Below, one piece after another: positions 35,098 to 44,817 of a stretch of 64,000 nt of DNA. Position 1 is the first letter of the stretch; every line of letters begins with the position of its first letter. The position numbers and the translations under genes were made by a program. Source of the DNA: Thalassotalea_F euphylliae (GTDB lineage Bacteria > Pseudomonadota > Gammaproteobacteria > Enterobacterales > Alteromonadaceae); NCBI RefSeq assembly GCF_042682785.1, contig NZ_JBHUIB010000001.1:1178001-1242000 (forward strand). Direction: 5' to 3'. The notes under the pieces were generated by a model, which worked only from the letters and a program-made list of their open reading frames with translations, was not told where the DNA came from and did not search any database.

Positions 35098-36882
35098 TTA
35101 AGCTCGCTGCATATTGATAGAGTTAGTCACCGTACTTTTCTCGATGGTTGTCACGGAAGTAAGGCTGCAACCAACCACATGATCAATAAACCCAATATCT
35201 TCGAGGCGATCATAATGCACCTGCCGACGGCCGCCATGTTTTGCTTTGTATAATAAGTTGTCAGCACGTTTGTAGGCCACATCGAAGTTTTCCTCGCCTT
35301 TTTGCCAATGTGTTATGCCGCCACTGACACTAAAAGCCGCCTGATTAAACGCGAGAATCCGATTTGCAAAGCCATCAGCACTGGTTTTATAGACTTCTTC
35401 ATCCACTTCAATTAGCAACATAAACTCTTCTCCCCCAAGGCGAAGAATCACATCGTGCTGTTCAAGACCAAAGGTCTGCCGCAAATAATCAGCAAATTGT
35501 TTGAGGACCAAGTCACCGAATAAGTGACCATAAGTGTCATTAATGTTTTTGAAGTGATCGAGATCCATGATTGCCATCAAGTAACCCGGGCTGGTTCGCT
35601 GTGATGCAGTAACATCTTTGAGTACAGAGCGATTTGGCAGTTGAGTAAGCGTATCTATCCGGTAGATAGATTGATATTCAGCAATGGTTGCTTGAATTTC
35701 AGGATTGTTGACCAGCAACATCAAGCCAGACTCTTGGTTGTCATTGTTGAAATTGCTGGAGACAATCGAAAACTGCATCTGCTCGTTATAGTGCTCAACA
35801 TTGATATACTTGGCCTGCGTAAATGATTTAGTTGGTTCTAGCTTCTCATTCAGCATGGTCAGCGCCTCAGCTGACTTCAACAGTTTTGCACGCTGGCGCA
35901 AGTTCGAGCCTATCACTTTGACGCTGCCATCATGAGTGTATAGCTTCACAAGCGCATAACTGTTCAGCTTGAAGACTACATTGAACTTGTAAAAGCGAAT
36001 GCCACATATTATCGCGCGTTTACAAAGTAAGTATAGTAATGCCGAAAGCAGCAATACCAGAGGCGAATAACGGACAATGCATCGGCTATTCACCTTTACT
36101 AATTCAGAAATATTTCTTAACGCATGAATAAGCCCAGACTCATCTTCGAATCGCTGTATCAGATCAAACCGATAAAAGATGCCATAGGGAATTCCCAATA
36201 TGTTATTGATTAATGAATAGCTTGGGCGGCTACTGACCAGAATAGGCGTAGCGATCGTGTCTTCATCCAATTTTTTAACGAACCAGCGACTATCAGGGTT
36301 ATTGTCAAAACGCCCCTGAATACGAGACTTTTCACTAATCAACCAAGGTTTACTGTACTGTGCATTTTCCTGTTCAAACAAAAAGCTAGGCGTATCGATA
36401 TGAGCCATCACTTTTGGCGCGTTAACACGAAGGGCTGTTTGCGATGCGTAATCTTGTAACTCAAAAATTGAATCACAATATTCTGCTAACTGAATACGGC
36501 TTTTTAAAGGCAAAGCGCGGAAGACACTTTTGTTCAGCTTAGTAATGTTGCCGTTTAAACTGTCCTCTATTTGGTAAATGTTACAAGAAGAGAAAAAGCG
36601 AATTTCAACAAAGTTTTCTAACTGTTTATTTTCACCGTGATGGTCGTGTATCAAATCTCGTTTACGCGCTTCAAGCTGAATATTGCCGCTATTAGCAAAG
36701 CGTAACGCTACCACCGAGTGCAATTGTTCAAGCTGCTTCGATATGTCAAACCCGACTTTTGCCATGCGAGTACGATCAACACTGATGATCACATACCAAA
36801 GCAAAAAGAAGAGCATGAAAATAAAACTGACATCGCGCGTCGCTAATCGCAATCTAGGTAGTACAGTCAACACAGACCTCAC
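35098..36882 (-). CDS. Membrane diguanylate cyclase
   Basis: A 594-residue protein with a membrane helix at about 17-34, a periplasmic domain to about 270, a second helix near 272-290 and a cytoplasmic GGDEF domain (420-565). The active site is RLGGEEF and the metal/substrate segments DLDHFKNINDTYGHLFGD are intact. The RxxD inhibitory site is missing (EQHD in its place), so product inhibition may be weak. It makes c-di-GMP from two GTP. The ligand for the periplasmic domain is unknown. It precedes the membrane sensor-like gene in one direction. Confidence 0.88.
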   Translation of the reverse strand: MRSVLTVLPRLRLATRDVSFIFMLFFLLWYVIISVDRTRMAKVGFDISKQLEQLHSVVALRFANSGNIQLEARKRDLIHDHHGENKQLENFVEIRFFSSCNIYQIEDSLNGNITKLNKSVFRALPLKSRIQLAEYCDSIFELQDYASQTALRVNAPKVMAHIDTPSFLFEQENAQYSKPWLISEKSRIQGRFDNNPDSRWFVKKLDEDTIATPILVSSRPSYSLINNILGIPYGIFYRFDLIQRFEDESGLIHALRNISELVKVNSRCIVRYSPLVLLLSALLYLLCKRAIICGIRFYKFNVVFKLNSYALVKLYTHDGSVKVIGSNLRQRAKLLKSAEALTMLNEKLEPTKSFTQAKYINVEHYNEQMQFSIVSSNFNNDNQESGLMLLVNNPEIQATIAEYQSIYRIDTLTQLPNRSVLKDVTASQRTSPGYLMAIMDLDHFKNINDTYGHLFGDLVLKQFADYLRQTFGLEQHDVILRLGGEEFMLLIEVDEEVYKTSADGFANRILAFNQAAFSVSGGITHWQKGEENFDVAYKRADNLLYKAKHGGRRQVHYDRLEDIGFIDHVVGCSLTSVTTIEKSTVTNSINMQRA

Positions 36883-37034
36883 AAAGCGTTCAAAATTTGA
36901 ACTATTTTAACATGTAGCTAGCGCAGGATGTGGTCAAAAAGTGTTAGGTTTATGTTATGGAAAACACAGTATAAATAAGGGGTACAGAGAAATTAACAAC
37001 TGATTAACGAGGTTTGAAACAGCTTTGTAACTGG

Positions 37035-39206
37035 TTAATATTCGAACCAGTGCTCGGGTCGGTGATGATAAAAACCTTGGGCAAACTCGATACCGATACT
37101 TTGCAAATGCAATTGTGTTTGTTCGTCTTCAACAAACTCTGCAATACAGTCTTTACCCATTTCTTTAGCGACATTATGCATGGTTTCAACAAACACTTGG
37201 TTAAGGCGATTGTTACATATGTCTCTAATGAAGCTGCCGTCTATTTTTATGTGGTGAACAGGCAGCTGCTGTAAATAACTAAACGAAGACAAGCCGCTAC
37301 CAAAGTCATCTAAAGAAAACTCACAGCCCATATTGGTCATTTCCGTGATAAAACGAATCGCGGATTTGAGATGTGTAATGGCATACGTTTCTGTAATTTC
37401 AAAACCAATGCGAGCAGGATTAATATCGTATTTGGCAAAAATGTTATGCACAAATTCAATAATATCTTTATCCGCCAATGTCATGCCTGAAAGGTTGATA
37501 CTGTAATGACCATTGTCTCCCGTATCAGCAATGCTCTTACAAGTTGCCTCTATAACCCACCGATCAACTTTGGTAATTAAACCAAACTTTTCTGAGGCAG
37601 GAATAAACAAATTGGGCGGAATAATGTCGCCATCTTTGTTTTTCAAGCGCACAAGCACTTCATACTTAGGAATATTAATATCACCTTGTAGCGCATTAAT
37701 GTGTTGGCGATAGAGCATCAGCCTATTTTCACTTAGCGCTTTGTCTATGTCTTTAACCACGGCCATTTCTTGGGCATGCTGGACCAAAGCTTTGTCTTCG
37801 CTTTGATAGACTTGAATACGGTTTCGACCTTTTTCCTTGGCAATACGCACTGCCTGAGCGAGCGAATTTAAAATATGTTCACTAGAGCGTTGCACACCGT
37901 CGATATGTAAAACACCAATACTGGCCGTAATGTTGATTGTCTGCTGTTCAGCCTCGTAATTAATAGCGCCGATACTTTTACGCATCTTTTCGGCAAAGTT
38001 ATAAGCCTCACTGTGTGATAGCTCAGGTAACAGCACTGCAAACTCATCATTACCTAACCGACTAAACTGTGCTCCGCTAGGCAGCTGTTCCGCAATATGC
38101 ATTGATGTCTGGTGCAGCAGGTTATCACCCGTAGAATAGCCATAGCTATTGTTCACCAGCTGGAATTGATCAATATCGACTAATACAACAACCCCCTCTT
38201 TGCCGTCAGTCAGTGAAGAGGCGACGAAGTCATTGAGCTCCTGTTCAAAGCGCGCCCTGTTGATTAACCCTGTCAGTGCATCATGGGCTTCGCTGTGCGC
38301 CAGCGCTTTTTCTGCCGCTCTTTGTTGACGAATACGTGTCTTCTGGAGTCTGTAGAATGTAAAAATAATGAGTGATACGAAGACCCAGATCACCCAAGCC
38401 TTAGTTAAATTCTCCAGATAAATAGAGGTTTGGTATTCAGGCGCTAAACGAATCGCTATTTGCCAACGTGTGCCCGGAATTTCTTTGACATGGGTGAAGG
38501 TTTGCACCTCTTCAGCGCTCATGACTATACCCGCCAAACTCTGGTCAACCGTTGTTGTGGTGCTGAGTTCAATTTTGCCAACTGAATCACTGCGCAGCAA
38601 AAACAATTGCTGGTGTGGCAATTGATACTTGGTTAGCAGCGATTCAAAAACCGCCGTGTTAAAGGCAACAAAGAAAAACCAGCCACTCTTGTCATGTACT
38701 GCAAGCGGTTCTAACAAATCAAAATGTATACTTTTACTACTGCGATGCAAAAATAAATGCTCTTGCGTACCAAGCGATACCGTTGAATGAATCTCTTCTT
38801 TACAGTCATCAAGGAAATCACCGGTAATATGCTTTAAAACACCATTGCCTTGCTTATCTACGATAGCGAATAACCTGACTTCATCAATTGATTCTTTGAG
38901 GTCTTGCAGCAGCGACATATACATTTCTTTACTGGCAAGCTCACCTTGGTTGCTGAGCTTGGCAATAGTGTCGGCATGGTTAAACTGAAAGCGATCAATA
39001 TCACTGCGCAACATGGTGATATGTTCTTGATAATCAGCCAGCACAGAATTAGTGACGGAATCCATCAGTGTGCTTTGATAATTGAGGTGAAGGCGAATCG
39101 CGGAGTAGGCATTCCACAAGACGAGAGCAAGCAAAATGAGACTCGTCATGGCAATGACGCGACGTGTTGCTACGAGATCCCTTTTAACTTTCAAACGCTT
39201 GCTCAA
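37035..39206 (-). CDS. GGDEF-EAL membrane protein, probable c-di-GMP phosphodiesterase
   Basis: A 723-residue protein: helix 15-37, a Cache-like periplasmic domain (38-268), helix 270-286, a GGDEF domain whose motif is degenerate (SRLGNDEFAVLL), and an EAL domain (490-720). In the EAL part all usual catalytic residues appear: Glu in YEVLVRLK, Asn in INLSG, Glu in FEITET, Asp-Asp in SLDDFGSG, Lys in HIKIDGSF, and QGF near the end. The protein therefore probably hydrolyses c-di-GMP, with the GGDEF domain acting as a GTP sensor. It is transcribed alone, 152 bp before the diguanylate cyclase gene on the same strand. Confidence 0.88.
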   Translation of the reverse strand: MSKRLKVKRDLVATRRVIAMTSLILLALVLWNAYSAIRLHLNYQSTLMDSVTNSVLADYQEHITMLRSDIDRFQFNHADTIAKLSNQGELASKEMYMSLLQDLKESIDEVRLFAIVDKQGNGVLKHITGDFLDDCKEEIHSTVSLGTQEHLFLHRSSKSIHFDLLEPLAVHDKSGWFFFVAFNTAVFESLLTKYQLPHQQLFLLRSDSVGKIELSTTTTVDQSLAGIVMSAEEVQTFTHVKEIPGTRWQIAIRLAPEYQTSIYLENLTKAWVIWVFVSLIIFTFYRLQKTRIRQQRAAEKALAHSEAHDALTGLINRARFEQELNDFVASSLTDGKEGVVVLVDIDQFQLVNNSYGYSTGDNLLHQTSMHIAEQLPSGAQFSRLGNDEFAVLLPELSHSEAYNFAEKMRKSIGAINYEAEQQTINITASIGVLHIDGVQRSSEHILNSLAQAVRIAKEKGRNRIQVYQSEDKALVQHAQEMAVVKDIDKALSENRLMLYRQHINALQGDINIPKYEVLVRLKNKDGDIIPPNLFIPASEKFGLITKVDRWVIEATCKSIADTGDNGHYSINLSGMTLADKDIIEFVHNIFAKYDINPARIGFEITETYAITHLKSAIRFITEMTNMGCEFSLDDFGSGLSSFSYLQQLPVHHIKIDGSFIRDICNNRLNQVFVETMHNVAKEMGKDCIAEFVEDEQTQLHLQSIGIEFAQGFYHHRPEHWFEY

Positions 39207-39283
39207 GCGAGTACCTCTTGGTTAGTCCCACACTGTTGGCTGTTGTCATAAAGCAAACAATGTGATGGTTTCACGGACTTATT

Positions 39284-39308
39284 AGTACTACATTTCTAAC
39301 GTAGTACT
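39284..39308. promoter_or_regulatory. Perfect 8-bp inverted repeat upstream of the GGDEF-EAL gene
   Basis: AGTACTAC-ATTTCTAAC-GTAGTACT lies 78 bp before the GGDEF-EAL start, in the 209-bp gap 39207-39415. The same gap has TGTGATGGTTTCAC (39261-39274), close to a CRP half-site pair but with a 5-bp spacer. It could be an operator; the function is unknown. Confidence 0.45.
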
Positions 39309-39415
39309 GCTCTTACCTTCTGGTGAACAATGAGATAAACCTGTCCTTGGTTTTTCTTATCATATAAAAAAAAAGTAGTTTGTTCCTAGTTTTAATGAGA
39401 AATATCTGTGCAAAA

Positions 39416-39814
39416 CTAGATTTCTTCTGGCTGTGCACCATGCGGTATTGGTTTCATCGTTTCAGGATCCACACACACAAATGTGACGTCATGTACTTCA
39501 CAAATCACGCAATGCGTTGATTTATTGCGCACCAACACATCCACGGTAATCGATGTGCGCCCTAGATGTGTGGTTTTCATACCGAACTCAATGATATTGC
39601 CTTTGAACGCAGGACTTCGGAAGTTAATTTCACCAAAACGGGCGGTAACCATGGTCATGTCATCTTGGTTACCCAATTGGCACTTGGCATAGATGTATAA
39701 CTCTTCGTCGATCCAAGACATCATGGTGCCACCAAACAAGGTATTGTTGTGGTTGAGATTGCCGGTTTGCACTAACCGACGACCATAAAACACCCACGAA
39801 TCTACATCGCTCAT
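39416..39814 (-). CDS. Acyl-CoA thioesterase, hotdog fold (YciA type)
   Basis: A 132-residue hotdog thioesterase that hydrolyses acyl-CoA. The family signature N-H-x-N-x-x-F-G-G is seen in NLNHNNTLFGGTMMSWIDEELYIYA, where the Asp/Glu region is catalytic, and MVTARFGEINFRSPAFKGNIIEFG and VCEVHDVTFVCVD follow. Length is typical. It is divergent from ubiE, with 148 bp between them. Confidence 0.88.
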   Translation of the reverse strand: MSDVDSWVFYGRRLVQTGNLNHNNTLFGGTMMSWIDEELYIYAKCQLGNQDDMTMVTARFGEINFRSPAFKGNIIEFGMKTTHLGRTSITVDVLVRNKSTHCVICEVHDVTFVCVDPETMKPIPHGAQPEEI

Positions 39815-39962
39815 AATAACTACCTAAAAATATTCATAAATAATCCTATTATTTTAGCACAGCCAAACTCAGTAATTCGTAACTAATTTTTTTTGCAAAG
39901 GCTGATTTTCGCTAGTGCTTGCAGTACACTAGCGACAACTAAAAGTCACAAGTGAATGAACG

Positions 39963-40739
39963 ATGACTGAGCATCAACAAGACAAGGCTCAAACAGAGCA
40001 AGAAACTACCCATTTTGGTTATCAAACCGTTGATAAAAATGACAAAGAGTCAATGGTGGCTGGCGTATTCCACTCGGTGGCTCAGCAATATGACATCATG
40101 AATGACTTGATGTCGTTTGGTATCCATCGTTTATGGAAGCGTTTCACTATCGATGCGTCTGGTGTTCGCCCAGGAAACAAGGTACTTGATTTAGCCGGTG
40201 GTACTGGCGACTTAACCGCCAAGTTTTCGCAGCTTGTTGGAAAAGACGGTAAAGTGATTCTTGCCGATATTAATAGCTCAATGCTAAACGTGGGTCGCGA
40301 CAAGTTGCGTGACAAAGGTTTAGTGCAAAATATCGAATATGTACAAGCAAATGCCGAGTTCCTACCATTTGATGACAATACCTTTGACGTATGTACCATT
40401 GCGTTTGGCTTACGAAACGTAACCAATAAAGATAATGCGTTAAAGTCGATATTCCGTGTGTTAAAGCCAGGTGGCCGCTTACTGGTATTAGAATTTTCAA
40501 AACCAGAGCACGAATTCTTGAGCAAGGCATACGATTTTTACTCTTTTAACGTGTTACCACAAATGGGTGAACTTGTCGCGAAAGATGGCGAGAGCTACCG
40601 CTACTTGGCAGAATCCATTCGTATGCACCCAGATCAAGAAACGCTGAAAACCATGATGGAAGATGCGGGCTTTGAACAAACCAGTTATCACAATTTAACC
40701 GGTGGAATCGTCGCATTGCACAAAGGCTACAAGTTCTAA
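39963..40739 (+). CDS. ubiE: Ubiquinone/menaquinone C-methyltransferase
   Basis: A 258-residue SAM-dependent methyltransferase for C-methylation in ubiquinone (and menaquinone) synthesis. Motif I is LDLAGGTGDLTAKF (residues about 77-90), and YDFYSFNVLPQMGELVAKD and LAESIRMHPDQETLKTMMEDAGF are family signatures. The start ATG 39963 follows CACAAGTGAATGAACG with a weak ribosome site. It is the first gene of ubiE-ubiJ-ubiB, spaced by 3 and 11 nt, the standard gammaproteobacterial order. Confidence 0.97.
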   Translation: MTEHQQDKAQTEQETTHFGYQTVDKNDKESMVAGVFHSVAQQYDIMNDLMSFGIHRLWKRFTIDASGVRPGNKVLDLAGGTGDLTAKFSQLVGKDGKVILADINSSMLNVGRDKLRDKGLVQNIEYVQANAEFLPFDDNTFDVCTIAFGLRNVTNKDNALKSIFRVLKPGGRLLVLEFSKPEHEFLSKAYDFYSFNVLPQMGELVAKDGESYRYLAESIRMHPDQETLKTMMEDAGFEQTSYHNLTGGIVALHKGYKF

Positions 40740-40742
40740 TTC

Positions 40743-41381
40743 ATGGCAACCTTAATGCACCGTCAGCTGCTGGCTAGCGTTATCGAAACAATCGCTAATC
40801 AAGCTCTTTCAATGAGCCCCGCCTCTCGGGCAGCGATCGCAGATGCTGATGGCGCTACGCTATTAATTTCGTTGACGGATTTATCGTTTGCTTGCCAAAT
40901 TATGGTGACCGAAAACAAGCTGATGGTCACCACACCGTTGTCCGCAGATGAGCCCGATGCAGACTGCAAACTGACATCAAGTTTGTCGACGTTACGCGAG
41001 CTCTCGCGAGATATGCAACTTACCGACTTAATTAAGCAGGATAAACTGGATATTCAGGGCGATTTAAAAGTTGCGCAAAAGTTTGCTGCGATTGCTGACA
41101 GTATAGATATTGATTGGCCAAGCGAACTCGAAAAACATATTGGTGATATCGCTACCTATCGTCTGATGAGTTTAGGCAGTAAAATCAAATCGAAAGCACA
41201 ATTTGTCAAAACCCAAATTGAGTCTGATGCCAGTGAATATCTCATCCATGAGAAGAAATTGGTCGTCACTAATTCAGAACTTCGCCACTTTATTAACGGC
41301 GTAACAGCCTGTGACAAACAACTTTCTTTGCTTGACCAGCGTATTGCCAAACTCTATCAACACTTTTCTCAGTCCAGCTAA
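40743..41381 (+). CDS. ubiJ: Ubiquinone biosynthesis accessory factor (SCP2 domain)
   Basis: A 212-residue protein whose N-terminal part is an SCP2 sterol-carrier-like lipid-binding domain (residues 10-115), followed by a helical tail (SKIKSKAQFVKTQIESDASEYLIHEKKLVV). UbiJ binds quinone precursors and holds the Ubi complex together in the cytoplasm. Position between ubiE and ubiB confirms the call. Confidence 0.93.
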   Translation: MATLMHRQLLASVIETIANQALSMSPASRAAIADADGATLLISLTDLSFACQIMVTENKLMVTTPLSADEPDADCKLTSSLSTLRELSRDMQLTDLIKQDKLDIQGDLKVAQKFAAIADSIDIDWPSELEKHIGDIATYRLMSLGSKIKSKAQFVKTQIESDASEYLIHEKKLVVTNSELRHFINGVTACDKQLSLLDQRIAKLYQHFSQSS

Positions 41382-41392
41382 GGAAGCACCTT

Positions 41393-43030
41393 TTGCGTAG
41401 TTTACGAATTTATAAGATTGTAAAAACCTTTCTTCAATATGGATTAGATGAACTGCTGCCAAGTAAAGCTGTACCTTGGTACGTAAAAGTGTTGCGTATC
41501 AGCATTTTTTGGCTACACAACAAGCATAAAGACAAAACACCGGCACAACGCTTTCGTTTGGCGATTGAGTCACTAGGACCAGTGTTTATCAAGTTTGGAC
41601 AGATGTTGTCGACACGTCGAGACTTATTGCCAGAAGAATTTGCCCGAGAACTTGCGCTGCTGCAAGACCAAGTGCCTCCTTTTGGCGGTGAACAAGCAAT
41701 AAAACAAATACATGCTGCTATTGGGAAGGACATCTTTGAACAATGCTTTACAGATTTCGATGTAAAGCCCCTAGCATCCGCGTCAATTGCGCAAGTTCAC
41801 ACAGCAACACTAAACGATGATCAAAGCAGCACTGAAGTTGTCATCAAAGTGCTGCGACCGGGTATAGAAAAAACCATTGTTGCTGACATCAATGTGATGC
41901 TGATGTTCGCCGGCATTATCGCTAAGTGGTTGCCAGACGGTAAACGCTTACGCCCTAAAGAAGTCGTCAATGAATACCGTAAAACCATACTGGATGAGTT
42001 GGATTTAAACCGTGAAGCAGCCAATGCTATTCAGTTAAAACGTAATTTTACACAGGGCCGAGAGCAAGACCATCACTTATATGTGCCAGAGGTTTACAGT
42101 AGTTACAGCCATAAAAATGTATTGGTGATGGAGCGCATATATGGCATTGGTGTAGGTGAAGTAGAAACACTGCAAAGCCTGGGCGTAGACATGAAATTGT
42201 TGGCAGAGCGCGGTGTGGAAGTGTTTTTCACACAGGTGTTTCGCGACAGCTTTTTTCATGCGGATATGCATCCAGGCAATGTATTTGTTAATGCCACCAA
42301 TCCAGCAGATCCAACATGGATTGCCATCGACTGTGGTATCGTCGGTACGCTTAATAAAGAAGATAAGCGCTATCTCGCGGAAAACTTCGTTGCTTTCTTT
42401 AATCGCGACTACCGAAAAGTTGCCGAGCTACATGTCGATTCTGGCTGGGTGCCCGCAGAAACGAGTGTTGATGAATTCGAATTCGCCATTCGTACCGTTT
42501 GCGAACCTATCTTTAATAAGCCGCTAGCTGAAATTTCGTTCGGTCAGGTGTTAGTGAACTTGTTCAACACCGCTCGTCGATTCAATATGGAAGTCCAGCC
42601 ACAGTTGGTGTTACTGCAAAAAACGCTGCTTTACATTGAGGGATTAGGGCGACAGTTATATCCGCAATTAGACTTATGGCAAACCGCCAAGCCTTTCTTG
42701 GAAAACTGGGTTCATGAGCAAATGGGCTTCAAAGCCGTCTTTACAAAAGTGAAAGACAATTTGCCGTTTTGGAATGAAAAAATCCCAGAGATTCCTGATT
42801 TAGTTTACGACGTGCTGCAAACCACCAAAGATGCTAATCAAAAGCAAACCGCACTGCTGGCTGAGCTGCATGCCCAGCAACAACGTTCTACAAGAGCAAT
42901 TGTATTAGCGATCATGTCCGCGGGTGCACTTGTGGCAGCGACACTTTCAATGATTTATTTAGCGCAGCCTTGGTCGGCACTGGCTATCGTAGCCATCGCA
43001 GCCATTTTATCGAAATCACTGTTAAAGTAG
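41393..43030 (+). CDS. ubiB: UbiB atypical kinase/ATPase
   Basis: A 545-residue ABC1/ADCK-type protein needed for ubiquinone synthesis. The KxGQ motif is in FIKFGQMLSTRRDLLP (residues about 68-83), the Ala-rich loop in LASASIAQVHTA, and FFHADMHPGNVFV is the catalytic-like loop. Two membrane helices end the protein (IVLAIMSAGALVAATLSMIYL and ALAIVAIAAILSKSL). Start TTG 41393 is preceded by AAGGAAG at the ubiJ stop. The 3' end overlaps the convergent GNAT gene by 9 bp. Confidence 0.97.
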   Translation: MRSLRIYKIVKTFLQYGLDELLPSKAVPWYVKVLRISIFWLHNKHKDKTPAQRFRLAIESLGPVFIKFGQMLSTRRDLLPEEFARELALLQDQVPPFGGEQAIKQIHAAIGKDIFEQCFTDFDVKPLASASIAQVHTATLNDDQSSTEVVIKVLRPGIEKTIVADINVMLMFAGIIAKWLPDGKRLRPKEVVNEYRKTILDELDLNREAANAIQLKRNFTQGREQDHHLYVPEVYSSYSHKNVLVMERIYGIGVGEVETLQSLGVDMKLLAERGVEVFFTQVFRDSFFHADMHPGNVFVNATNPADPTWIAIDCGIVGTLNKEDKRYLAENFVAFFNRDYRKVAELHVDSGWVPAETSVDEFEFAIRTVCEPIFNKPLAEISFGQVLVNLFNTARRFNMEVQPQLVLLQKTLLYIEGLGRQLYPQLDLWQTAKPFLENWVHEQMGFKAVFTKVKDNLPFWNEKIPEIPDLVYDVLQTTKDANQKQTALLAELHAQQQRSTRAIVLAIMSAGALVAATLSMIYLAQPWSALAIVAIAAILSKSLLK

Positions 43031-43651
43031 CGTTAATTCCATATATTCGTGACTTAAACCACGGCCAAACTCACTTTTTAATGCACTAGCAGTAACGTGT
43101 CGTGTGCGAAAGCCATACTTGAGGTATAACGCTTTGGCGCGCTTATTCAAAATAGCAACATCTAAACAAGCAGCGACCAGATCACGTGCTTTGGCTTGTG
43201 CAATAGCGTAACTGATAAGCTTACGGCCGATACCTTCGCCTTGATGGTATTCGCAAACCCCGACGTTATGAATATACAAACGGTTTGCTTTAGGTGCTTT
43301 CACTACACGCTCGAAACGCAAGCCACGCCATATCACTTTTAGTCCCTGTCGCACGCCGTAAAAGCCGATAATATTTTTCAGTGCAGATAAGACATAAGCA
43401 TTATTGTCTTGGTAGGTGCGCAAGCCAATAACACCAACAACGTTATCCTTTATACATGCCACAGAATGACCTTGATAACCAAACTCTCCCAAGCCTTTTA
43501 GATAGGCATAGCGCAAAAAATCAAGCGCTTCATCAGCATGGTTTATGGAGAACACATAGCGATAAGCATCAGGACCTGCGGAAAACATTAAATGGACAAC
43601 CTGGTCAACGTCTGCCTTCGTTGCCTGGCGAATAGTGACTTTCATTAACAA
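43022..43651 (-). CDS. GNAT family N-acetyltransferase
   Basis: A 209-residue acetyltransferase with the GNAT fold: VTIRQATKADVDQVVHLMF at the N-terminus, GVIGLRTYQD and LYIHNVGVCEYHQGEGIGRKLISYAIAQAKARD (residues about 125-160; acetyl-CoA loop QGEGIGRKL) and LNKRAKALYLKYGFRTRH. The acceptor is not predictable. It is convergent with ubiB; the promoter side faces the 428-bp gene-free stretch. Confidence 0.85.
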   Translation of the reverse strand: MLMKVTIRQATKADVDQVVHLMFSAGPDAYRYVFSINHADEALDFLRYAYLKGLGEFGYQGHSVACIKDNVVGVIGLRTYQDNNAYVLSALKNIIGFYGVRQGLKVIWRGLRFERVVKAPKANRLYIHNVGVCEYHQGEGIGRKLISYAIAQAKARDLVAACLDVAILNKRAKALYLKYGFRTRHVTASALKSEFGRGLSHEYMELTLL

Positions 43652-44079
43652 TCTCTTTTTCTTATTCTTTTTACAGATTTTTTGGCTGTACTACTCTAAA
43701 ACGAGCTGTTCAAATATTGCACACCCAACTACAAAATGAAATGCCATTTACCACTTTTTTACTTATTTTTTGTTCTATTTTAGCGACTTGCCATCAAAGT
43801 AAGTACGCATGAACTAGGAACCACATGCGGCAAAAGGCAAAATGCTTAACCGCTCAACCTGTTTATTTAACAACCTGTCCAAGCGATAAAACCTTACCTC
43901 GCTAATCAAAGTCAGTGCACTTCTCGGAGCCGAAGAAGCTCGCAACAACGACATGGATGGATCAGTCCATTTCCATAAATTAGCCTCAGCGATAATGAAA
44001 AATCTTGTTTTAAATCAAAAGTATTTCTACAGTTAAATCGTATACTGAACGCATCTATTATCGTTAGGAGTGGAACGGC
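43652..44079. other. 428-bp gene-free leader region of the DUF1538 operon
   Basis: No ORF longer than about 30 codons is convincing here. I see a hairpin of ATGGATGGA and TCCATTTCCAT around TCAG (43953-43976) and a less regular CTTCTCGG/CCGAAGAAG pair (43920-43938), both upstream of the operon start at 44080. They could form a leader RNA or binding sites. No tRNA, terminator T run or known riboswitch was recognised. Confidence 0.4.
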
Positions 44080-44817
44080 TTGCAGCAGACTATTAAAAAA
44101 CTTGCTGGCTTTATGATTGGCAGTCTTCGCGACCTCGCCCCGATAGTTGCCGTTATTTTATTTTTTCAACTCGTCATTATTCAGCAGCCACTACCTAATG
44201 TCGGACAACTGCTTGTTGGCGTCATTTTTGTTGTGCTGGGCTTAACCTTTTTTATCCATGGTTTAGAGCAGGGCTTATTTCCAATTGGTGAGTCGATGGC
44301 TCATGCCTTCGCCAAAAAAGGCAGTGTGTTCTGGTTACTGGTGTTTGCTTTCGCACTTGGCTTTGGAACGACGGTAGCAGAGCCCGCTCTAATCGCTGTG
44401 TCCGCAGAAGCGGCTAAAGTGGCCGCCTCTGGGGGCATGATTGAAAATACACCCGCTGGTATGAAAGAGTATGCAACGGGCCTGCGTTTTACTGTAGCGC
44501 TTTCTGTGGGCTTAGCCATCGTATTAGGTGTTTTTCGCATATTAAAAGGCTGGCCCATCCAATATCTGATTATTGGTGGTTACATCCTTGTCGTCATCAT
44601 GACCATGTTAGCGCCGGTTGAAATCATTGGTATTGCTTATGATTCCGGCGGGGTGACTACGTCAACAATCACAGTTCCGCTTGTTACAGCACTCGGTGTA
44701 GGCCTCGCTTCCTCGATAAAAGGACGAAATCCGATGATAGACGGGTTTGGTTTAATTGCTTTAGCCTCGCTCACACCGATGATTTTCGTCATGGCTTACG
44801 GGATGGTAATGTTGTAA
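44080..44817 (+). CDS. DUF1538 membrane protein A (putative antiporter subunit)
   Basis: A 245-residue inner-membrane protein of the DUF1538 family with about seven helices; signature repeats are FALGFGTTVAEPALIAVSAEA and AYDSGGVTTSTITVPLVTALGVGLA. Start TTG 44080 has TAGGAG 9 nt upstream. It shares these motifs with the next gene, and both proteins are probably half-transporters. As I recall, a two-gene DUF1538 system (UmpA/UmpB) from Halomonas was reported to act as a Na+(Li+,K+)/H+ antiporter; here the cation is unverified. The stop and next start overlap (TAATG), so expression is coupled. Confidence 0.8.
   Translation: MQQTIKKLAGFMIGSLRDLAPIVAVILFFQLVIIQQPLPNVGQLLVGVIFVVLGLTFFIHGLEQGLFPIGESMAHAFAKKGSVFWLLVFAFALGFGTTVAEPALIAVSAEAAKVAASGGMIENTPAGMKEYATGLRFTVALSVGLAIVLGVFRILKGWPIQYLIIGGYILVVIMTMLAPVEIIGIAYDSGGVTTSTITVPLVTALGVGLASSIKGRNPMIDGFGLIALASLTPMIFVMAYGMVML

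Noticed and set aside
39261..39274. CRP site TGTGATGGTTTCAC
   Set aside because: The spacer is 5 rather than 6 bp and the second half is incomplete, so not called.
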